The position numbers were made by a program, and so were the translations under genes. Below are positions 12,001-18,373 of a stretch of 64,000 bases of DNA, piece by piece. The notes under the pieces are model-generated. The model was given only the letters and a program-made list of their open reading frames with translations, was not told where the DNA came from and ran no database searches. Each line of letters begins with the position of its first letter. Position 1 is the first letter of the stretch. Where the stretch lies: the NCBI GenBank assembly GCA_964519895.1, contig CAZFLE010000006.1, forward strand, positions 65,824 to 129,823, given 5' to 3'. The stretch comes from CAYFPX01 sp964519895 (GTDB lineage: Bacteria > Myxococcota_A > UBA796 > CAJQPC01).

Positions 12001-15000
12001 GTTCACCTCGTCGCCGTCGTCCAGGGTGTCGCCGTCGGTGTCGCGGTCCGAGGGATCGGTGCCGTAGGTGGTGACCTCGTCGCCGTCGCCCAGCCCGTCC
12101 GCGTCGGAGTCGGTGTCCAGCGGGTCGGTGCCGTAGGTGGTGACCTCGTCCCCGTCGTCGAGGCCGTCACCGTCGGAGTCCGCCACGGCCGGGTCGGTGC
12201 CCAGAGCGGCCTCTTCGGTGTCGGTCAGGCCGTCGCCGTCGGTGTCGGTGATGGTGTTGATGTCGTCGCTGGGATCGTTGGGGTCGGTCCCGTCGACCAG
12301 CACTTCGGCGCCGTCGTCGGCGCCGCCACCGTCGGTGTCGGTCTGGAGCGGATCGGTGCCGTAGGTGTTGAATTCGTCGCCGTCGGTGAGGCCGTCGCCG
12401 TCCGTGTCTTCATCGAGGGGGTCTGTGAGGGTGCTCTCGACCTCGCCAAAGTCGCTCAGGCCGTCTCCGTCGCTGTCCCCCTTGGTGGGGTCGGTTCCCA
12501 ACAGCGCTTCCTCGGCGTCGGTCAGGCCGTCGCCGTCGGTGTCCGACGAGCTCGCGTCATCGGTGCTGTCGGTCGGGTCGGTGCCGTCGACCAGGACCTC
12601 GATGCCGTCGTCGACCCCACCGCCGTCGCTGTCGGCCACGGCCGGGTCCGTGCCGTAGAGGCTGACTTCGTCGCCATCGTCGAGGCCGTCGCCGTCGGTG
12701 TCGACGTTGGCCGCATCGGTGCCATAGGTGCCGATCTCGGCGCCGTCGTCGAGCCCGTCGCCGTCGGAGTCGCTGTCCGTGGGGTCGGTGCCGTAGTCCA
12801 GGATCTCGCTGCGATCGCTGATCCCGTCGCCGTCGGTGTCGTTGTCGTTGGGATCGGTCCCGTAGGTGTTGACCTCTTCGTCGTCGCCCAGGCCGTCGCC
12901 GTCGGTGTCGTCGTCGGCCGGGTCGGTGCCGTAGACGTTGACCTCGTCGCCGTCGTCCAGGCTGTCGCCGTCGCTGTCCGTCGACGTGGCGTCTGTGCCA
13001 TAGGTCAGGATCTCTGCGCCATCGCTCAGACCGTCGCCGTCGGTGTCGCTGACCAGGGGATCGGTGCCGTGGGTGTTCACCTCGTCGCCGTCGCTCAGCC
13101 CATCGGCGTCGCTGTCCGAAGACGCCGGATCCGTGCCCAGTGCGGTCTCCTCGGAGTCGGTGAGGCCGTCCCCGTCGGAGTCCGTGGTCGCGGTCACGTC
13201 GTCGGTGGCGTCGAGGGGATCGGTGCCGTCGGCCAGGACCTCGACCCCGTCCGATGCGCCGCCGCCGTCGCTGTCGCTGTCGTTCGGATCGGTGCCGTGG
13301 GTGTTGATCTCGTCTCCGTCGCTGAGCCCGTCGGAGTCGGAGTCGTCGGCGGAGGGATCGGTGCCGTAGACGTTGACTTCGTCGCCGTCGGAGAGGCCGT
13401 CGGCATCGGTGTCGTCGTCGGATGGATCGGTGCCGTAGATCAGGACCTCGTCCCCGTCGCTCAGGGAGTCGCCATCGCTGTCGGCCAGGTTGACGTCCGT
13501 CAGGTAGACGTTGATCTCTTCGCCGTCCTCGAGGCCGTCGTCGTCGCTGTCGGTGTCCAAGGGGTCGGAGCCATGGGTGTTCACCTCGTCGCCATCGAAG
13601 ACGAAGTCGCCGTCGGTGTCGGCGTTGTTCGGATCCGTGCCGATGGCGTTCTCCTCGTCGTCGGTGAGGCCGTCGCCGTCGGTGTCGGTCCCCCCGGTCA
13701 CGTCGTCGGCCGCGTCGTTCGGGTCGGTGCCGTCGGCCACTTCGAGCCCATCGCCGATCCCGCCCCCGTCGGAGTCGTACACCAGCGGGTCCGTGCCGTA
13801 GGTCGAGAGCTCGTCGTCGTCGGTCAGGCCATCGCTGTCGGTGTCATCGCTCGCCGGGTCGGTCCCATGGGTGTACACCTCGGTGTAGTCATCGAGACCG
13901 TCGCCGTCGGAGTCGGTGCTGAGGGGGTCGCTGCCGTAGGTGTAGACCTCTTCGCCATCGTCGAGTCCGTCACCGTCGGTGTCCGCGGTGAGCGGATCCG
14001 AGCCGTAGGTGCCGAACTCGTCCCCGTCGTTCACCCCGTCACCATCGGTGTCCGGATCCAACGGGTCGGTGCCCGTCGTGCTGAGCTCCTCTCCGTCGCC
14101 GAGCCCGTCCAGGTCGCTGTCCGCCACCGCCGGGTCGGTCCCGTGGACGAAGACCTCGTCGTAGTCGTTGACGCCGTCGCTGTCCGAGTCGGCGAAGCGC
14201 GGCTTGGTGCCGTAGATGACGACCTCGTCGTAGTCGCTCAGGCCGTCGTTGTCGGAGTCGCTGTCGTTGGCGTCCGAGCCGTGGATGTCGATCTCGTCGC
14301 CGTCGCTGAGACCATCGCCGTCGGTGTCGTCGTTCAGCGGGTCCGTGCCGTAGAAGCTGACCTCTTCCTTGTCGTTCAGGCCGTCGTTGTCGGTGTCGTC
14401 GTCGAGCGGATCGGTGCCCAGGCCGCTGCGGACCTCCTCGTAGTCCTCGAGGCCGTCGCCGTCCTGGTCTCCGGTGTTGTCGGAGAGCTGGTCGAACCAC
14501 GTGCCCGTGCAGGCGCCGGAGCACCCGGCAAAGTCGTCGCTCGGCTCGGCCCCGGTGGTGCCCGTGCCCAGCCCGAAGGAGGCGTCGGCCAGGTCTGTGA
14601 GACCGGTCCAGGTGGTCAGGTCGGTCCACGGCAGCGTCAAGATGATCCACGTGGCGTTGTTCGCGCCGTCGCAGCCCACCAGACCGCTGTCCAGGGTCGC
14701 GGCGGCGCCGGTCGCGGTGGTGGTGTCGCCGGCGGGCGCAGACCAGCTGTCCAGATCGGTCTCGGCCCCGTCGGCCTCGAAGCCCCCGCTCTTGGTGCTG
14801 TTCTCGGAGAGCACGACCGTGGCGGTTCCGCCGTCGAGCCACAGCGCGTAGTCGTAGCCCTCGTCGGTGTTGGCCCAGTCCGTCTCCATCAGCACGGTCC
14901 ACGTGCCGCTCTCCCAGCTGCCCGTGCTGCCCGGGTCGTGGTCCACCAGCAAGGCGAAGTAGACGTCCGAGCCGTCGTCGTAGACGCCGACCACAGGCGT

Positions 15001-15159
15001 GCCGGCCGACGAGGTGTCGACGTCGTGAGGACCCGCCGCGTCTGAGCAGGTGTCGTCGACGTCGGCGCCATCGACGGTGAGCCCCGTCAGATCGGAAGAA
15101 GCGGGCCAGGCCCAGGCCGGGGAGACGGCCAGAGCCAAAAGAAGGGTGCCAGGGCCCAT
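1..15159 (-). CDS. Giant secreted thrombospondin type 3 (calcium-binding) repeat protein, C-terminus beyond window
   Basis: A single frame without stops runs from an ATG at 15159 to the left edge, 5053 codons in the window. GGAGG lies 6 nt before this ATG (a second ATG is 3 nt upstream). Residues 1-16 form a signal peptide (MGPGTLLLALAVSPAWA). About 210 residues follow that resemble a beta-sandwich of the CBM9/DOMON kind. From about 14475 downward there are roughly 200 copies of a 23-residue unit of the type DTDGDGLSDGDEVNTYGTDP, the TSP3 pattern, whose DxDxDG loops bind calcium in known proteins. About 30 units are a Gly-rich variant that marks larger modules. Positions 1-160 encode an Asp-Thr dipeptide linker, which in this organism should precede a surface anchor. 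The copies differ in sequence, so this is not a collapsed assembly repeat. Role is inferred: a calcium-stiffened extracellular fibre or adhesin. Confidence 0.9.
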   Translation of the reverse strand, partial: MGPGTLLLALAVSPAWAWPASSDLTGLTVDGADVDDTCSDAAGPHDVDTSSAGTPVVGVYDDGSDVYFALLVDHDPGSTGSWESGTWTVLMETDWANTDEGYDYALWLDGGTATVVLSENSTKSGGFEADGAETDLDSWSAPAGDTTTATGAAATLDSGLVGCDGANNATWIILTLPWTDLTTWTGLTDLADASFGLGTGTTGAEPSDDFAGCSGACTGTWFDQLSDNTGDQDGDGLEDYEEVRSGLGTDPLDDDTDNDGLNDKEEVSFYGTDPLNDDTDGDGLSDGDEIDIHGSDANDSDSDNDGLSDYDEVVIYGTKPRFADSDSDGVNDYDEVFVHGTDPAVADSDLDGLGDGEELSTTGTDPLDPDTDGDGVNDGDEFGTYGSDPLTADTDGDGLDDGEEVYTYGSDPLSTDSDGDGLDDYTEVYTHGTDPASDDTDSDGLTDDDELSTYGTDPLVYDSDGGGIGDGLEVADGTDPNDAADDVTGGTDTDGDGLTDDEENAIGTDPNNADTDGDFVFDGDEVNTHGSDPLDTDSDDDGLEDGEEINVYLTDVNLADSDGDSLSDGDEVLIYGTDPSDDDTDADGLSDGDEVNVYGTDPSADDSDSDGLSDGDEINTHGTDPNDSDSDGGGASDGVEVLADGTDPLDATDDVTATTDSDGDGLTDSEETALGTDPASSDSDADGLSDGDEVNTHGTDPLVSDTDGDGLSDGAEILTYGTDATSTDSDGDSLDDGDEVNVYGTDPADDDTDGDGLGDDEEVNTYGTDPNDNDTDGDGISDRSEILDYGTDPTDSDSDGDGLDDGAEIGTYGTDAANVDTDGDGLDDGDEVSLYGTDPAVADSDGGGVDDGIEVLVDGTDPTDSTDDASSSDTDGDGLTDAEEALLGTDPTKGDSDGDGLSDFGEVESTLTDPLDEDTDGDGLTDGDEFNTYGTDPLQTDTDGGGADDGAEVLVDGTDPNDPSDDINTITDTDGDGLTDTEEAALGTDPAVADSDGDGLDDGDEVTTYGTDPLDTDSDADGLGDGDEVTTYGTDPSDRDTDGDTLDDGDEVNTYGTDPLDNDTDGGGTSDGVEVTLEGTDPLDSSDDGGGDADGDGLSTTLEAVHGTDPADSDTDGDGISDGDEVLIYNSNPLSDDTDGDGLLDGDEVNTYGTDPSDADTDGDGLNDGQEISVHGTDPLDDDGDNDGLSDSDEINTHGTDPGDADTDGDGLSDGDEVNTYGSSPTNDDTDGGGTSDSDEVNDGTDLNDGTDDYDTADDDGDGLTTREEVAAGTDPADSDTDSDGLSDGDEVNTHGTNPLEADSDGDGLGDEAEVNTYGSDPNDSDSDNGGVDDGTEINSDGTDPNDASDDLTSGIDSDGDGLDNDVELTLGTDPTDPDTDGDGLTDYDEYATTGTDPTSADPDGDGVSDPDELTDGTDPNDSDTDGDGLDDGAEKTAGTDPLNSDTDGDGLADGNEVSLYATDPNNSDTDGDTLSDFDEVVTYGTDPNNSDTDGGGVSDAEEITVGSDPFDGSDDALSGDSDGDGLSDAAEAALGTDPADVDTDQDGLEDGEEVTLGTDPLDNDTDSDNLTDGDEVNVYGTDPNAKDTDGDGLFDELEINTGTSDPLDADTDDDGLDDGEEDALGTDPQNPDTDGDGLTDAEEANSYGTDPTNDDTDGGGSTDGVEVLIDSTDPLDATDDGSATDTDLDGLDDSTETLLGTDPTNADTDGDGVDDGNEVSGYGTDPLSTDTDGDGLDDGDEINVYGTDATLSDSDGDGLDDGDEVNLYGTDPGDDDTDTDGLGDGSEVGTHGTDPLDSDSDGDGVLDGDEVGVHGTDPLDDDTDGGGSSDGDEINTDGTDPLDATDDVAATTDTDGDGLTDAEEAALGTNPNDPDSDGDSLQDGEEIDTYGTDPLDADTDGGGASDGVEVLVDSTDPLDGTDDSSSSTTDGDGDGLSDADEALLGTDATDPDSDSDGLGDGDEVSTYGTDPLDPDTDGDGLDDGAEVSSYGTDPNEADTDTDTLSDYDEVITHGTDPNASDTDSDGLTDAEEVNTYGTDPNDSDTDGDGLKDGDEALTYSTDPTTADTDGGGTDDGVEILEDGTNANAANDDYDTADPDFDGLTTREEIDTYGTDPATADTDGDLLDDGTEVNTTGTDPTNTDTDGDLLTDGDEFNIYGTDPNDSDTDNGGVDDYTELIEDGTDPNDPTDDLTSGVDTDGDGLDDDVEATLGTDPNNTDTDGDGLTDYEEYATTGTDPTSADPDGDGLEDPDELTAGTDADDPDTDNDGLSDGDEVNIHGTDPLDPDADGDGLEDSDEIAAGSDPATSDTDGDGLNDFDEVKVYGTDPTAVDTDGGGVEDGEEILVGTDPLDSTDDVSSGDSDGDGLSDAAEAGIGTDPNNADTDGDGLDDGDEVNVYGSDPLDDDTDGDSLLDGDEVNVYGSDPTSTDTDGDGLVDDAEVTAFGTDPANSDTDGDSLLDGDESDVYGTDPLNDDTDGDGLSDGDEVNVYGTTPTVSDSDGGGTSDGVEVLVDGTDPLDPTDDSGLSTDTDGDGLTDSEEALYGTDSSDPDTDGDGLSDGEEVSFYGTDPLSDDTDGDGLTDDDEVGIYGSDPADSDTDGDGLDDGDEVLVWGTFPVDSDSDGDGLDDGQEALNYGSDPLDDDTDGDGLTDGDEVNLYGSDPTLEDTDGGGTADADEVADGTNPADPSDDAAATADDDGDGLTNYEESQLGTDPSSADTDGDLLEDGDELNVYGTDPLDSDTDGGGTTDGVEILVDLTDPNDASDDVTSTDSDGDGLTDSEETLAGTDPDNADTDGDGLDDGEEVFTWGTNPNDADTDGDGLSDGEEALSYGSDPASSDPDGDGLDDAAELLVHGTDPNSNDTDGDGLDDATEINDTVTDPNTADTDGDGLEDGEEVNVHGTDPNDTDTDGGGASDGVEVSVDGTDPLDATDDVTSTTDTDGDGLTDSEELALGTDPADSDTDGDGLSDGYEVNTYGTNPVDTDTDGDGLSDGDEVNTTGTDPTAADTDGDGLGDGDEANLYGTDPTSDDSDGDGLSDGDETSLYGTDPLDDDSDGDTLSDGDEVSTHGTDPLASDTDSDGLSDADELNTHGTSPTTDDTDGGGTGDGVEVLVDGTDPLDASDDVTATSDSDGDGLTDSEETALGTDPSDTDTDGDGLTDGEEVLTYGTDPLAADTDGDQVPDGAEVQTLGTDPLSVDTDGDGLEDGEEDAFFGTDPLTADTDGDGLDDGQEALTYGSDPLLTDSDGDGLSDGDEVNTHGTDPADPDTDGDGLTDDEEINTYGTNPSSADTDGDTLEDGAEITVWFSDPSSTDTDGDGLRDDEEINAGTDLNNPDSDGDGLEDGEELDTWGTDPLKSDSDGDGLEDGEEVITHGTDPNKTDTDGGGTGDGVEVLIDGTDPLDFFDDVLDTTDTDGDGLTDSEEDILGTDSTNSDTDGDGLTDGEEALTWGTDPLSTDTDADGLDDGDEANTYGTDPLNSDTDGDGLDDYNEIVLSGTDPLDDDSDADGLLDGEEVGTWGTDPLVDDSDSDGLLDGDETGIYGTSPTDADTDGDGYDDGTEVTLGTDPTSDDTDGDGLSDGDELGVYGSDATSRDTDGDGLEDGDEVLNHGTDPLSADTDGDGLDDGEEVGTYGTDPNDSDTDGGGVSDGAEVVDGTDPNDASDDVASSDSDGDGLSDSEEAALGTDPSVADSDGDGIDDGDEVDNGLDPLNADTDGDGLDDYEEAITYGTDPTNADTDGGGTEDGVEVLVNGTDPLDPGDDVASGGDSDGDGLSDEEESVLGTDPAVVDSDGDGLDDGDEVNTHGTSPTATDTDGDGLDDGDEINIHGTDPLVDDTDGDGLLDGDEVATHGTDPLDSDTDGDGLSDGDELNTHGTDALVDDSDGDGLGDGEEVQTWGTDPLDQDSDGGGVDDGVEVLVEGTDPLDASDDVADATDSDGDGLTDDEETALGTDPNDPDSDGDGLGDFDEVTSTLTDPLDADTDGDGLGDGTEINVYGTNALATDSDGDGLDDGDEVLLYSTDPVDSDSDADGLGDGSEVNSYGTDPNDSDTDADGLDDGDEVNTHGTDPADADTDGDGLSDGDEVDVHGTQPLDADSDGGGTDDGVEVLVNGTDPLDASDDAGTSDDADGDGLTDDEEAVYGTDPAVADSDGDGLDDGDEVAAGLDPLNSDTDGDGLTDYEEALTYGTNPLSDDTDGDLLTDGEEVNTQGTDPTNSDTDADGLGDGEEVLNTGTSPTSSDTDGDGLSDGDEVNSTGTDPLSDDTDGDALSDGEEVDLYSTDPLDDDTDGGGVTDGVEVLVDGTDPNDASDDVEEVNDSDGDGLTDSEEEALGTDPDSADTDGDGLDDGDEVLTLGTDPTTSDTDGDGLSDGEELDTHGTDPTSTDSDADGLTDGEEVTTHGTDPNDADTDGGGTDDGVEVLVDGTDPNDASDDGGSVTDGDGDGLTDDEETDIYGTDPGVADTDGDGIDDGDEVNTYGTDPTDSDTDGDSLADGEEINTHGTDPTDSDSDGDGLTDGEEVLTWITDPLDSDTDGGGVSDGVEVLVDGTDPNDASDDVAEIADSDGDGLTDSEEAALGTDPNDTDSDGDGLDDGTEVNTWGTDPTDADTDGDGLSDGDEVDTHGTEPLSDDTDADGLSDGDEVDVYGSDPLTADSDGDGLDDGEEVNTWGTDPMDPDTDGGGVDDGVEVLVDGTDPLDYFDDSPDSTDSDGDGLTDSEEFALGTDPDSTDSDGDGVDDGDEVNTWGTDPLVKDTDGDGLSDGDEINVDGTDPTNSDTDGDGLADGSESVYGTDPLSDDTDSDGLSDGDEVDTYGTDPLDDDTDGGGAGDGVEVLVDGTNPNDPTDDVTGVADTDGDGLDDSEEDIYGTDPLDDDSDGDGLTDGEEVNSYGTDPLDDDTDGDRLTDGEEVTTFLTDPTDDDSDNDGLNDGDELILYGTDPLDDDTDGDRLTDGEEVDTYGTDPDEADTDGGGVDDGDEVDNGTDPLVPDDDYDTGSDSGGSDTGDADVDTDTDTDTDTDTDTDTDTDTDTDTDTDTDVDTDTDTDTDTGGDTGGD
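200..14475 (-). repeat. About 200 tandem 69-bp TSP3 units in about 30 higher-order modules
   Basis: The basic period is 69 bp (23 codons). A variant unit reading D-x-D-G-G-G-x-x-D-G-x-E-V-L-x-D-G-T-D-P recurs near plus-strand positions 251, 682, 1115, 1550, 1920, 2287, 2856, 3428, 3935, 4220, 4998, 5848, 6418, 6920, 7141, 7647, 8144, 8642, 8939, 9447, 9675, 10179, 10667, 11165, 11457, 11956, 12321, 12616, 13257 and 13757. It is usually followed by a short D-A-x-D-D-V segment and then a unit with an E-E-A-x-G-T-D-P core. Spacing is mostly 300-600 bp, so each module has about 4-8 units. Positions were read by eye and are approximate. Confidence 0.85.
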
Positions 15160-15252
15160 CATGGACCTCCGTGGGGGACGTGCCAGAGAGAGGCAGTCTA
15201 CGCCAAGCGCCCCAGCGCCCGCAGGTTGATTGGCCGGGCCCCCCGAGCGAGT

Positions 15253-16302
15253 TCAGAGCGCCAGGATGCCCTCGACCTCGGACATCATCCGCAGGCGCCG
15301 GCGGGTGACGGGGCTCGTGCCGTCCAAGAGACGGGCGGTCTCCCGCAACACCAGGGGCAGGGGCAACAGGCGCACCGAGGGATCCGAAGTGGGCTCGCCA
15401 GTGCCGCCCTGGGGCTGCCACGCAGCCATGAAGCCGCTCTGGCCGCCGAGCAGGGCCCGCACCGCGGTGTTGCCCAGCCGGCCCGCGATCATGCGGTCCT
15501 GGTAGCTGGGGTTGCCCCCTCGGATCAGGTGGCCGAGCACGGTGCCCCTCACGGTGACGCCCTGGAGCTCGGGGCCCAGCCCGGCCTGGAGCCGCTCGAC
15601 CAGGGCGTGGGTGGGCACCGCGACGCCTTCGGCCTTGATGGCCAGGAAGCGGCGCTTGCCCGTTGCGAAGCCGCGCACGATGGCACTCAGGAGCCGTTCC
15701 GTCAGCACCTCCTCGGAGCGGCCCTGCTCGCGGAACACCACCGCGTCGGCGCCGGCGGCCACCCCACCGGCCATGGCCAGGTAGCCGCACTCCCGACCCA
15801 TCACCTCGACCACGAAGGCCCGGCGGTGCGCCCGCGCGGTGTCCGAGATCCGGTCGCAGGCGTCGACGATGGTGTTGAGGGCGGTGTCGACGCCGATCGC
15901 CAGAGCGGTCCCGCCGATGTCGTTGTCGATGCTGGCCGGGAGTCCCGCCACAGGCACAGGCTGTTCCACCGCCAGCGCCAGGGCCCCGGTGAGGGAGCCG
16001 TTCCCCCCGATCACGATCAGGCCGTCGAAGTCGGCCAGGTGGGCTGCGGCGGCCTGGCGGCCGGCCTTGTGCCGGAAGCGCTCGGAGCGCGCGCTGCCCA
16101 GCAGGGTGCCGCCCGTGTGCCCGGCCTCGTCGAGATCCCGGGGCTCGAGGGACCGGAAGCGCCCCCCGATCAGGCCTTCGTACCCGTTCTCGACGCCCAC
16201 GACGCTGGCGCCCTGTTGGGTGGCGACCCGCAGGATGGCGCGCAAGGCCGCATTCATGCCCGGCGCATCGCCCCCCGACGTCAACACTGCGATGCGGGCC
16301 AT
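15253..16302 (-). CDS. pfkA: 6-phosphofructokinase (PfkA family)
   Basis: Phosphorylates fructose 6-phosphate to fructose 1,6-bisphosphate in glycolysis; cytoplasmic. The 349-residue length is normal for the bacterial enzyme. Visible landmarks are the N-terminal nucleotide loop (LTSGGDAPGMNAALRA), the GGNGSLTGA loop near residue 100, the catalytic PASIDNDIGGT segment, and MGRECGYLA. The Gly after the GGN position fits the ATP-type rather than the pyrophosphate-type enzyme, which has GGDD. The usual GGDGS aspartate is Asn here. A strong Shine-Dalgarno (GGAGGGAGG) precedes ATG 16302. It is transcribed divergently from the dehydrogenase operon at 16350 and ends 93 bp before the giant repeat gene starts. 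Confidence 0.9.
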   Translation of the reverse strand: MARIAVLTSGGDAPGMNAALRAILRVATQQGASVVGVENGYEGLIGGRFRSLEPRDLDEAGHTGGTLLGSARSERFRHKAGRQAAAAHLADFDGLIVIGGNGSLTGALALAVEQPVPVAGLPASIDNDIGGTALAIGVDTALNTIVDACDRISDTARAHRRAFVVEVMGRECGYLAMAGGVAAGADAVVFREQGRSEEVLTERLLSAIVRGFATGKRRFLAIKAEGVAVPTHALVERLQAGLGPELQGVTVRGTVLGHLIRGGNPSYQDRMIAGRLGNTAVRALLGGQSGFMAAWQPQGGTGEPTSDPSVRLLPLPLVLRETARLLDGTSPVTRRRLRMMSEVEGILAL

Positions 16303-16349
16303 GGGCCTCCCTCCACCCGTCCGGGGCGGGCCCAGGCTACAGGACCGCG

Positions 16350-16859
16350 ATGGCAGTGACCCGGCGCCACGTCCTCGCAGCCTCGTCGGCGGTCGCCCTG
16401 GTGGCCGCGGGCGGGGCCGGCGCGATCGCTGCCCGGTGGTGGAACCTGCCGGCGGACCACGGCTACATCTGGCTGTCCGCCCAGGAGATCGCCTTCATCG
16501 AGGCCCTCGCAGACGCGCTGTTTCCACCGGGGGGCGAGCCCTCGCTGGCCGGCGCCGACGCGGGGCTGTCCCGCTGGTTCGACGAGGTCTTGGACCACCT
16601 CCCCCCCGGCAAGGCCCGGGAGTTCAAGCTCCTGCTCCACGCCTTGGACGCGCTGGCCACGGTCGAAGGCGGGGCTGGCTTCGCGGCGCTCGACCGGGCC
16701 ACCCGGTGGTCCATGGCCCGCTCTTGGGTCACCAGCCCGATCCCAGAGCTGCGCGGGGCCACCCTGGGCCTCAGCACCCTGCTGGGTGGCGGCTACACCA
16801 CCCACCCCGACGCCGCACCCTTCTTCGCCAAGTGGCACGGCTGCGGGTACGGCCGGTGA
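16350..16859 (+). CDS. Tat-signal small subunit, gluconate 2-dehydrogenase subunit 3-like
   Basis: The 169-residue protein starts with MAVTRRHVLAASSAVALVAAG, a twin-arginine type signal, so it is probably exported folded across the inner membrane. The mature part has the feel of gluconate 2-dehydrogenase subunit 3: an early segment about being near the C-terminal membrane face (LSAQEIAFIEALADALFPPG), then mixed helices. The family accompanies GMC flavoprotein dehydrogenases and is needed for their export or assembly, and a GMC oxidoreductase starts at the next gene (GTG 16856 or ATG 16862). First gene of a four-gene plus-strand operon. Family assignment rests on the N-terminal pattern and the neighbour. 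Confidence 0.7.
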   Translation: MAVTRRHVLAASSAVALVAAGGAGAIAARWWNLPADHGYIWLSAQEIAFIEALADALFPPGGEPSLAGADAGLSRWFDEVLDHLPPGKAREFKLLLHALDALATVEGGAGFAALDRATRWSMARSWVTSPIPELRGATLGLSTLLGGGYTTHPDAAPFFAKWHGCGYGR

Positions 16860-16861
16860 GC

Positions 16862-18373
16862 ATGGTCTGTCTGCCGCCGGTCGTGGCTCTGGGCTTCGAC
16901 GACGTGCCGGTGGGCGGACGCACGTACCACTGCGACGTGGTGGTGGTCGGATCGGGCCCGGGAGGCTCGGCCGTGTCGAGAGCCCTGGCTGCCGCCGGAC
17001 TGAGCGTCGTGGTGCTCGAGGAGGGCCCGCCCACCAGTCGCTTCCGCCCCAACTACGCCCACACCGCCCGCACCCACATGCAAGAGGGCGGGACCATGAT
17101 CGCCCGGGGCACGGCGTACTTCCCCGTCGCGGCGGGACGCGGGGTCGGCGGGGGTTCCCTGATCAACAGCGCGATCTGCCTGCGCACCCCGGACAGCGTG
17201 CTGAGCGGCTGGGTCGAGGCCCTCGAAGACGACCGCTACGGGCCGACCGCACTGGGCGCGGTCTACGACGAGCTCGAGGATCTGCTGGGGGTCGGACCGG
17301 CCACGGACGGCATCGCCGGCGAGAACAACCGGATCATCGTGCGCGGGGCTCGAGCCCTGGGGCTCCCCGGGGAGCTGGTCAATCGCAACACCCCTCAGTG
17401 CGTCGGCTGTGGGCTGTGCAACTTCGGCTGCCCGGTCGGCGGCAAGAACTCGGTGAACCGCAACCTGTTGCCCCTGGCGGTCCAGGACGGCGCCATCGTC
17501 CAGGCCGACACCCGGGTCCAGCAAGTCCTGGTCGAAGGCGGCCGAGCGGTGGGGGTCCAGGGGCGAGTCGTGCACCCCGACACCCGCGAGAAGGGCCCCC
17601 TGGTGCGGGCGATGGCGGACCGGGTGGTGCTCAGCGCGGGGGCCATCGGCACGCCGCGACTGCTGCACCACTGCGGCCTGGCCGGGCAGCTCGGCCCTGT
17701 CGGTCAGGGCCTGCACGTGCACCCGGGCAGCGGGGTGATGGGGATCCACGACGAGCCCGTGAACCTGTGGCACGGGGCGACCCAAGGCGCCTGGTTCGAG
17801 GACCCGGACCAGCCGGGCCTGTTGCCCCACGCCTTCACCGCCCCGCCCGAGGTCACGGCCCTGGCGGTGGTCGAGCACGTCGGTGACCTCAAGGAGGCCT
17901 TTGCCCTGTGCCCCCAGCTCAGCGGCCTGGTCTGCCTGGTGTCGGACAAGGGGGAAGGCACGGTGGGCGCCACCAAGGCCGGGCGGGCGGACATCCACTA
18001 CACCCACACCGACCACGACCTGGACGCCGCCAAGCGCGGCCTGGTGCTCTGCGCCCGGGTGCTGCTCGCCGGGGGCGCCCGCGAGGTCTTCAGCCTGGCC
18101 CACGGCACCGGCCGCTACGCCGACGCCGACGCCCTGGCCCGAGACCTGGCGCCCCTGCCCCTGGGGGCCTTCGACTTCTACAGCAGCCACCCCATGTCCA
18201 GCTGTCGCATGGGGCCCGACGGCGTGGTCGGGCTGGACGGTCAGTGCCACGGGCTGCCGGGTCTCTACCTGGCCGATGCGTCGGTGTTCCCGACGTCGCT
18301 GGGGGTCAATCCCCAGCTCACCACCATGGCGATGTCCACGCTGATCGGGCGGGGCATGGTGCGGTCCGCGTGA
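16862..18373 (+). CDS. GMC-family FAD-dependent oxidoreductase
   Basis: About 503 residues. The N-terminal Rossmann loop is VVVVGSGPGGSAVSRALA. A cysteine-rich segment follows at residues 180-190 (C180, C183, C186, C190 in CVGCGLCNFGC) as in alcohol/cholesterol oxidase-like GMC members. The C-terminal catalytic region keeps HPMSSCRMG (His443) and GVNPQLTTMA (Asn483), the His/Asn pair that activates the alcohol in this family. Substrate is not predictable. It probably pairs with the Tat-signal subunit upstream to form a periplasmic or membrane-bound dehydrogenase passing electrons to the respiratory chain. The start is ATG 16862 or the GTG at 16856 that overlaps the previous stop. Confidence 0.88.
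   Translation: MVCLPPVVALGFDDVPVGGRTYHCDVVVVGSGPGGSAVSRALAAAGLSVVVLEEGPPTSRFRPNYAHTARTHMQEGGTMIARGTAYFPVAAGRGVGGGSLINSAICLRTPDSVLSGWVEALEDDRYGPTALGAVYDELEDLLGVGPATDGIAGENNRIIVRGARALGLPGELVNRNTPQCVGCGLCNFGCPVGGKNSVNRNLLPLAVQDGAIVQADTRVQQVLVEGGRAVGVQGRVVHPDTREKGPLVRAMADRVVLSAGAIGTPRLLHHCGLAGQLGPVGQGLHVHPGSGVMGIHDEPVNLWHGATQGAWFEDPDQPGLLPHAFTAPPEVTALAVVEHVGDLKEAFALCPQLSGLVCLVSDKGEGTVGATKAGRADIHYTHTDHDLDAAKRGLVLCARVLLAGGAREVFSLAHGTGRYADADALARDLAPLPLGAFDFYSSHPMSSCRMGPDGVVGLDGQCHGLPGLYLADASVFPTSLGVNPQLTTMAMSTLIGRGMVRSA

Noticed and set aside
200..14475. The regular repeats as a CRISPR-like array or an assembly error
   Set aside because: The units are 69-bp coding repeats with frame kept and with many individual differences; there are no spacers of constant length and no identical copies.
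15186..15252. TGGCACG upstream of the giant TSP3 gene as a sigma-54 promoter
   Set aside because: The -24 half occurs but no TTGC follows at the right distance, and it would start inside the ribosome binding site.
14039..15790. A minus-strand Arg-rich frame spanning the start of the TSP3 gene and the end of phosphofructokinase
   Set aside because: It is out of frame with both well-supported genes and is full of Arg/Gly runs typical of wrong-frame GC-rich DNA.
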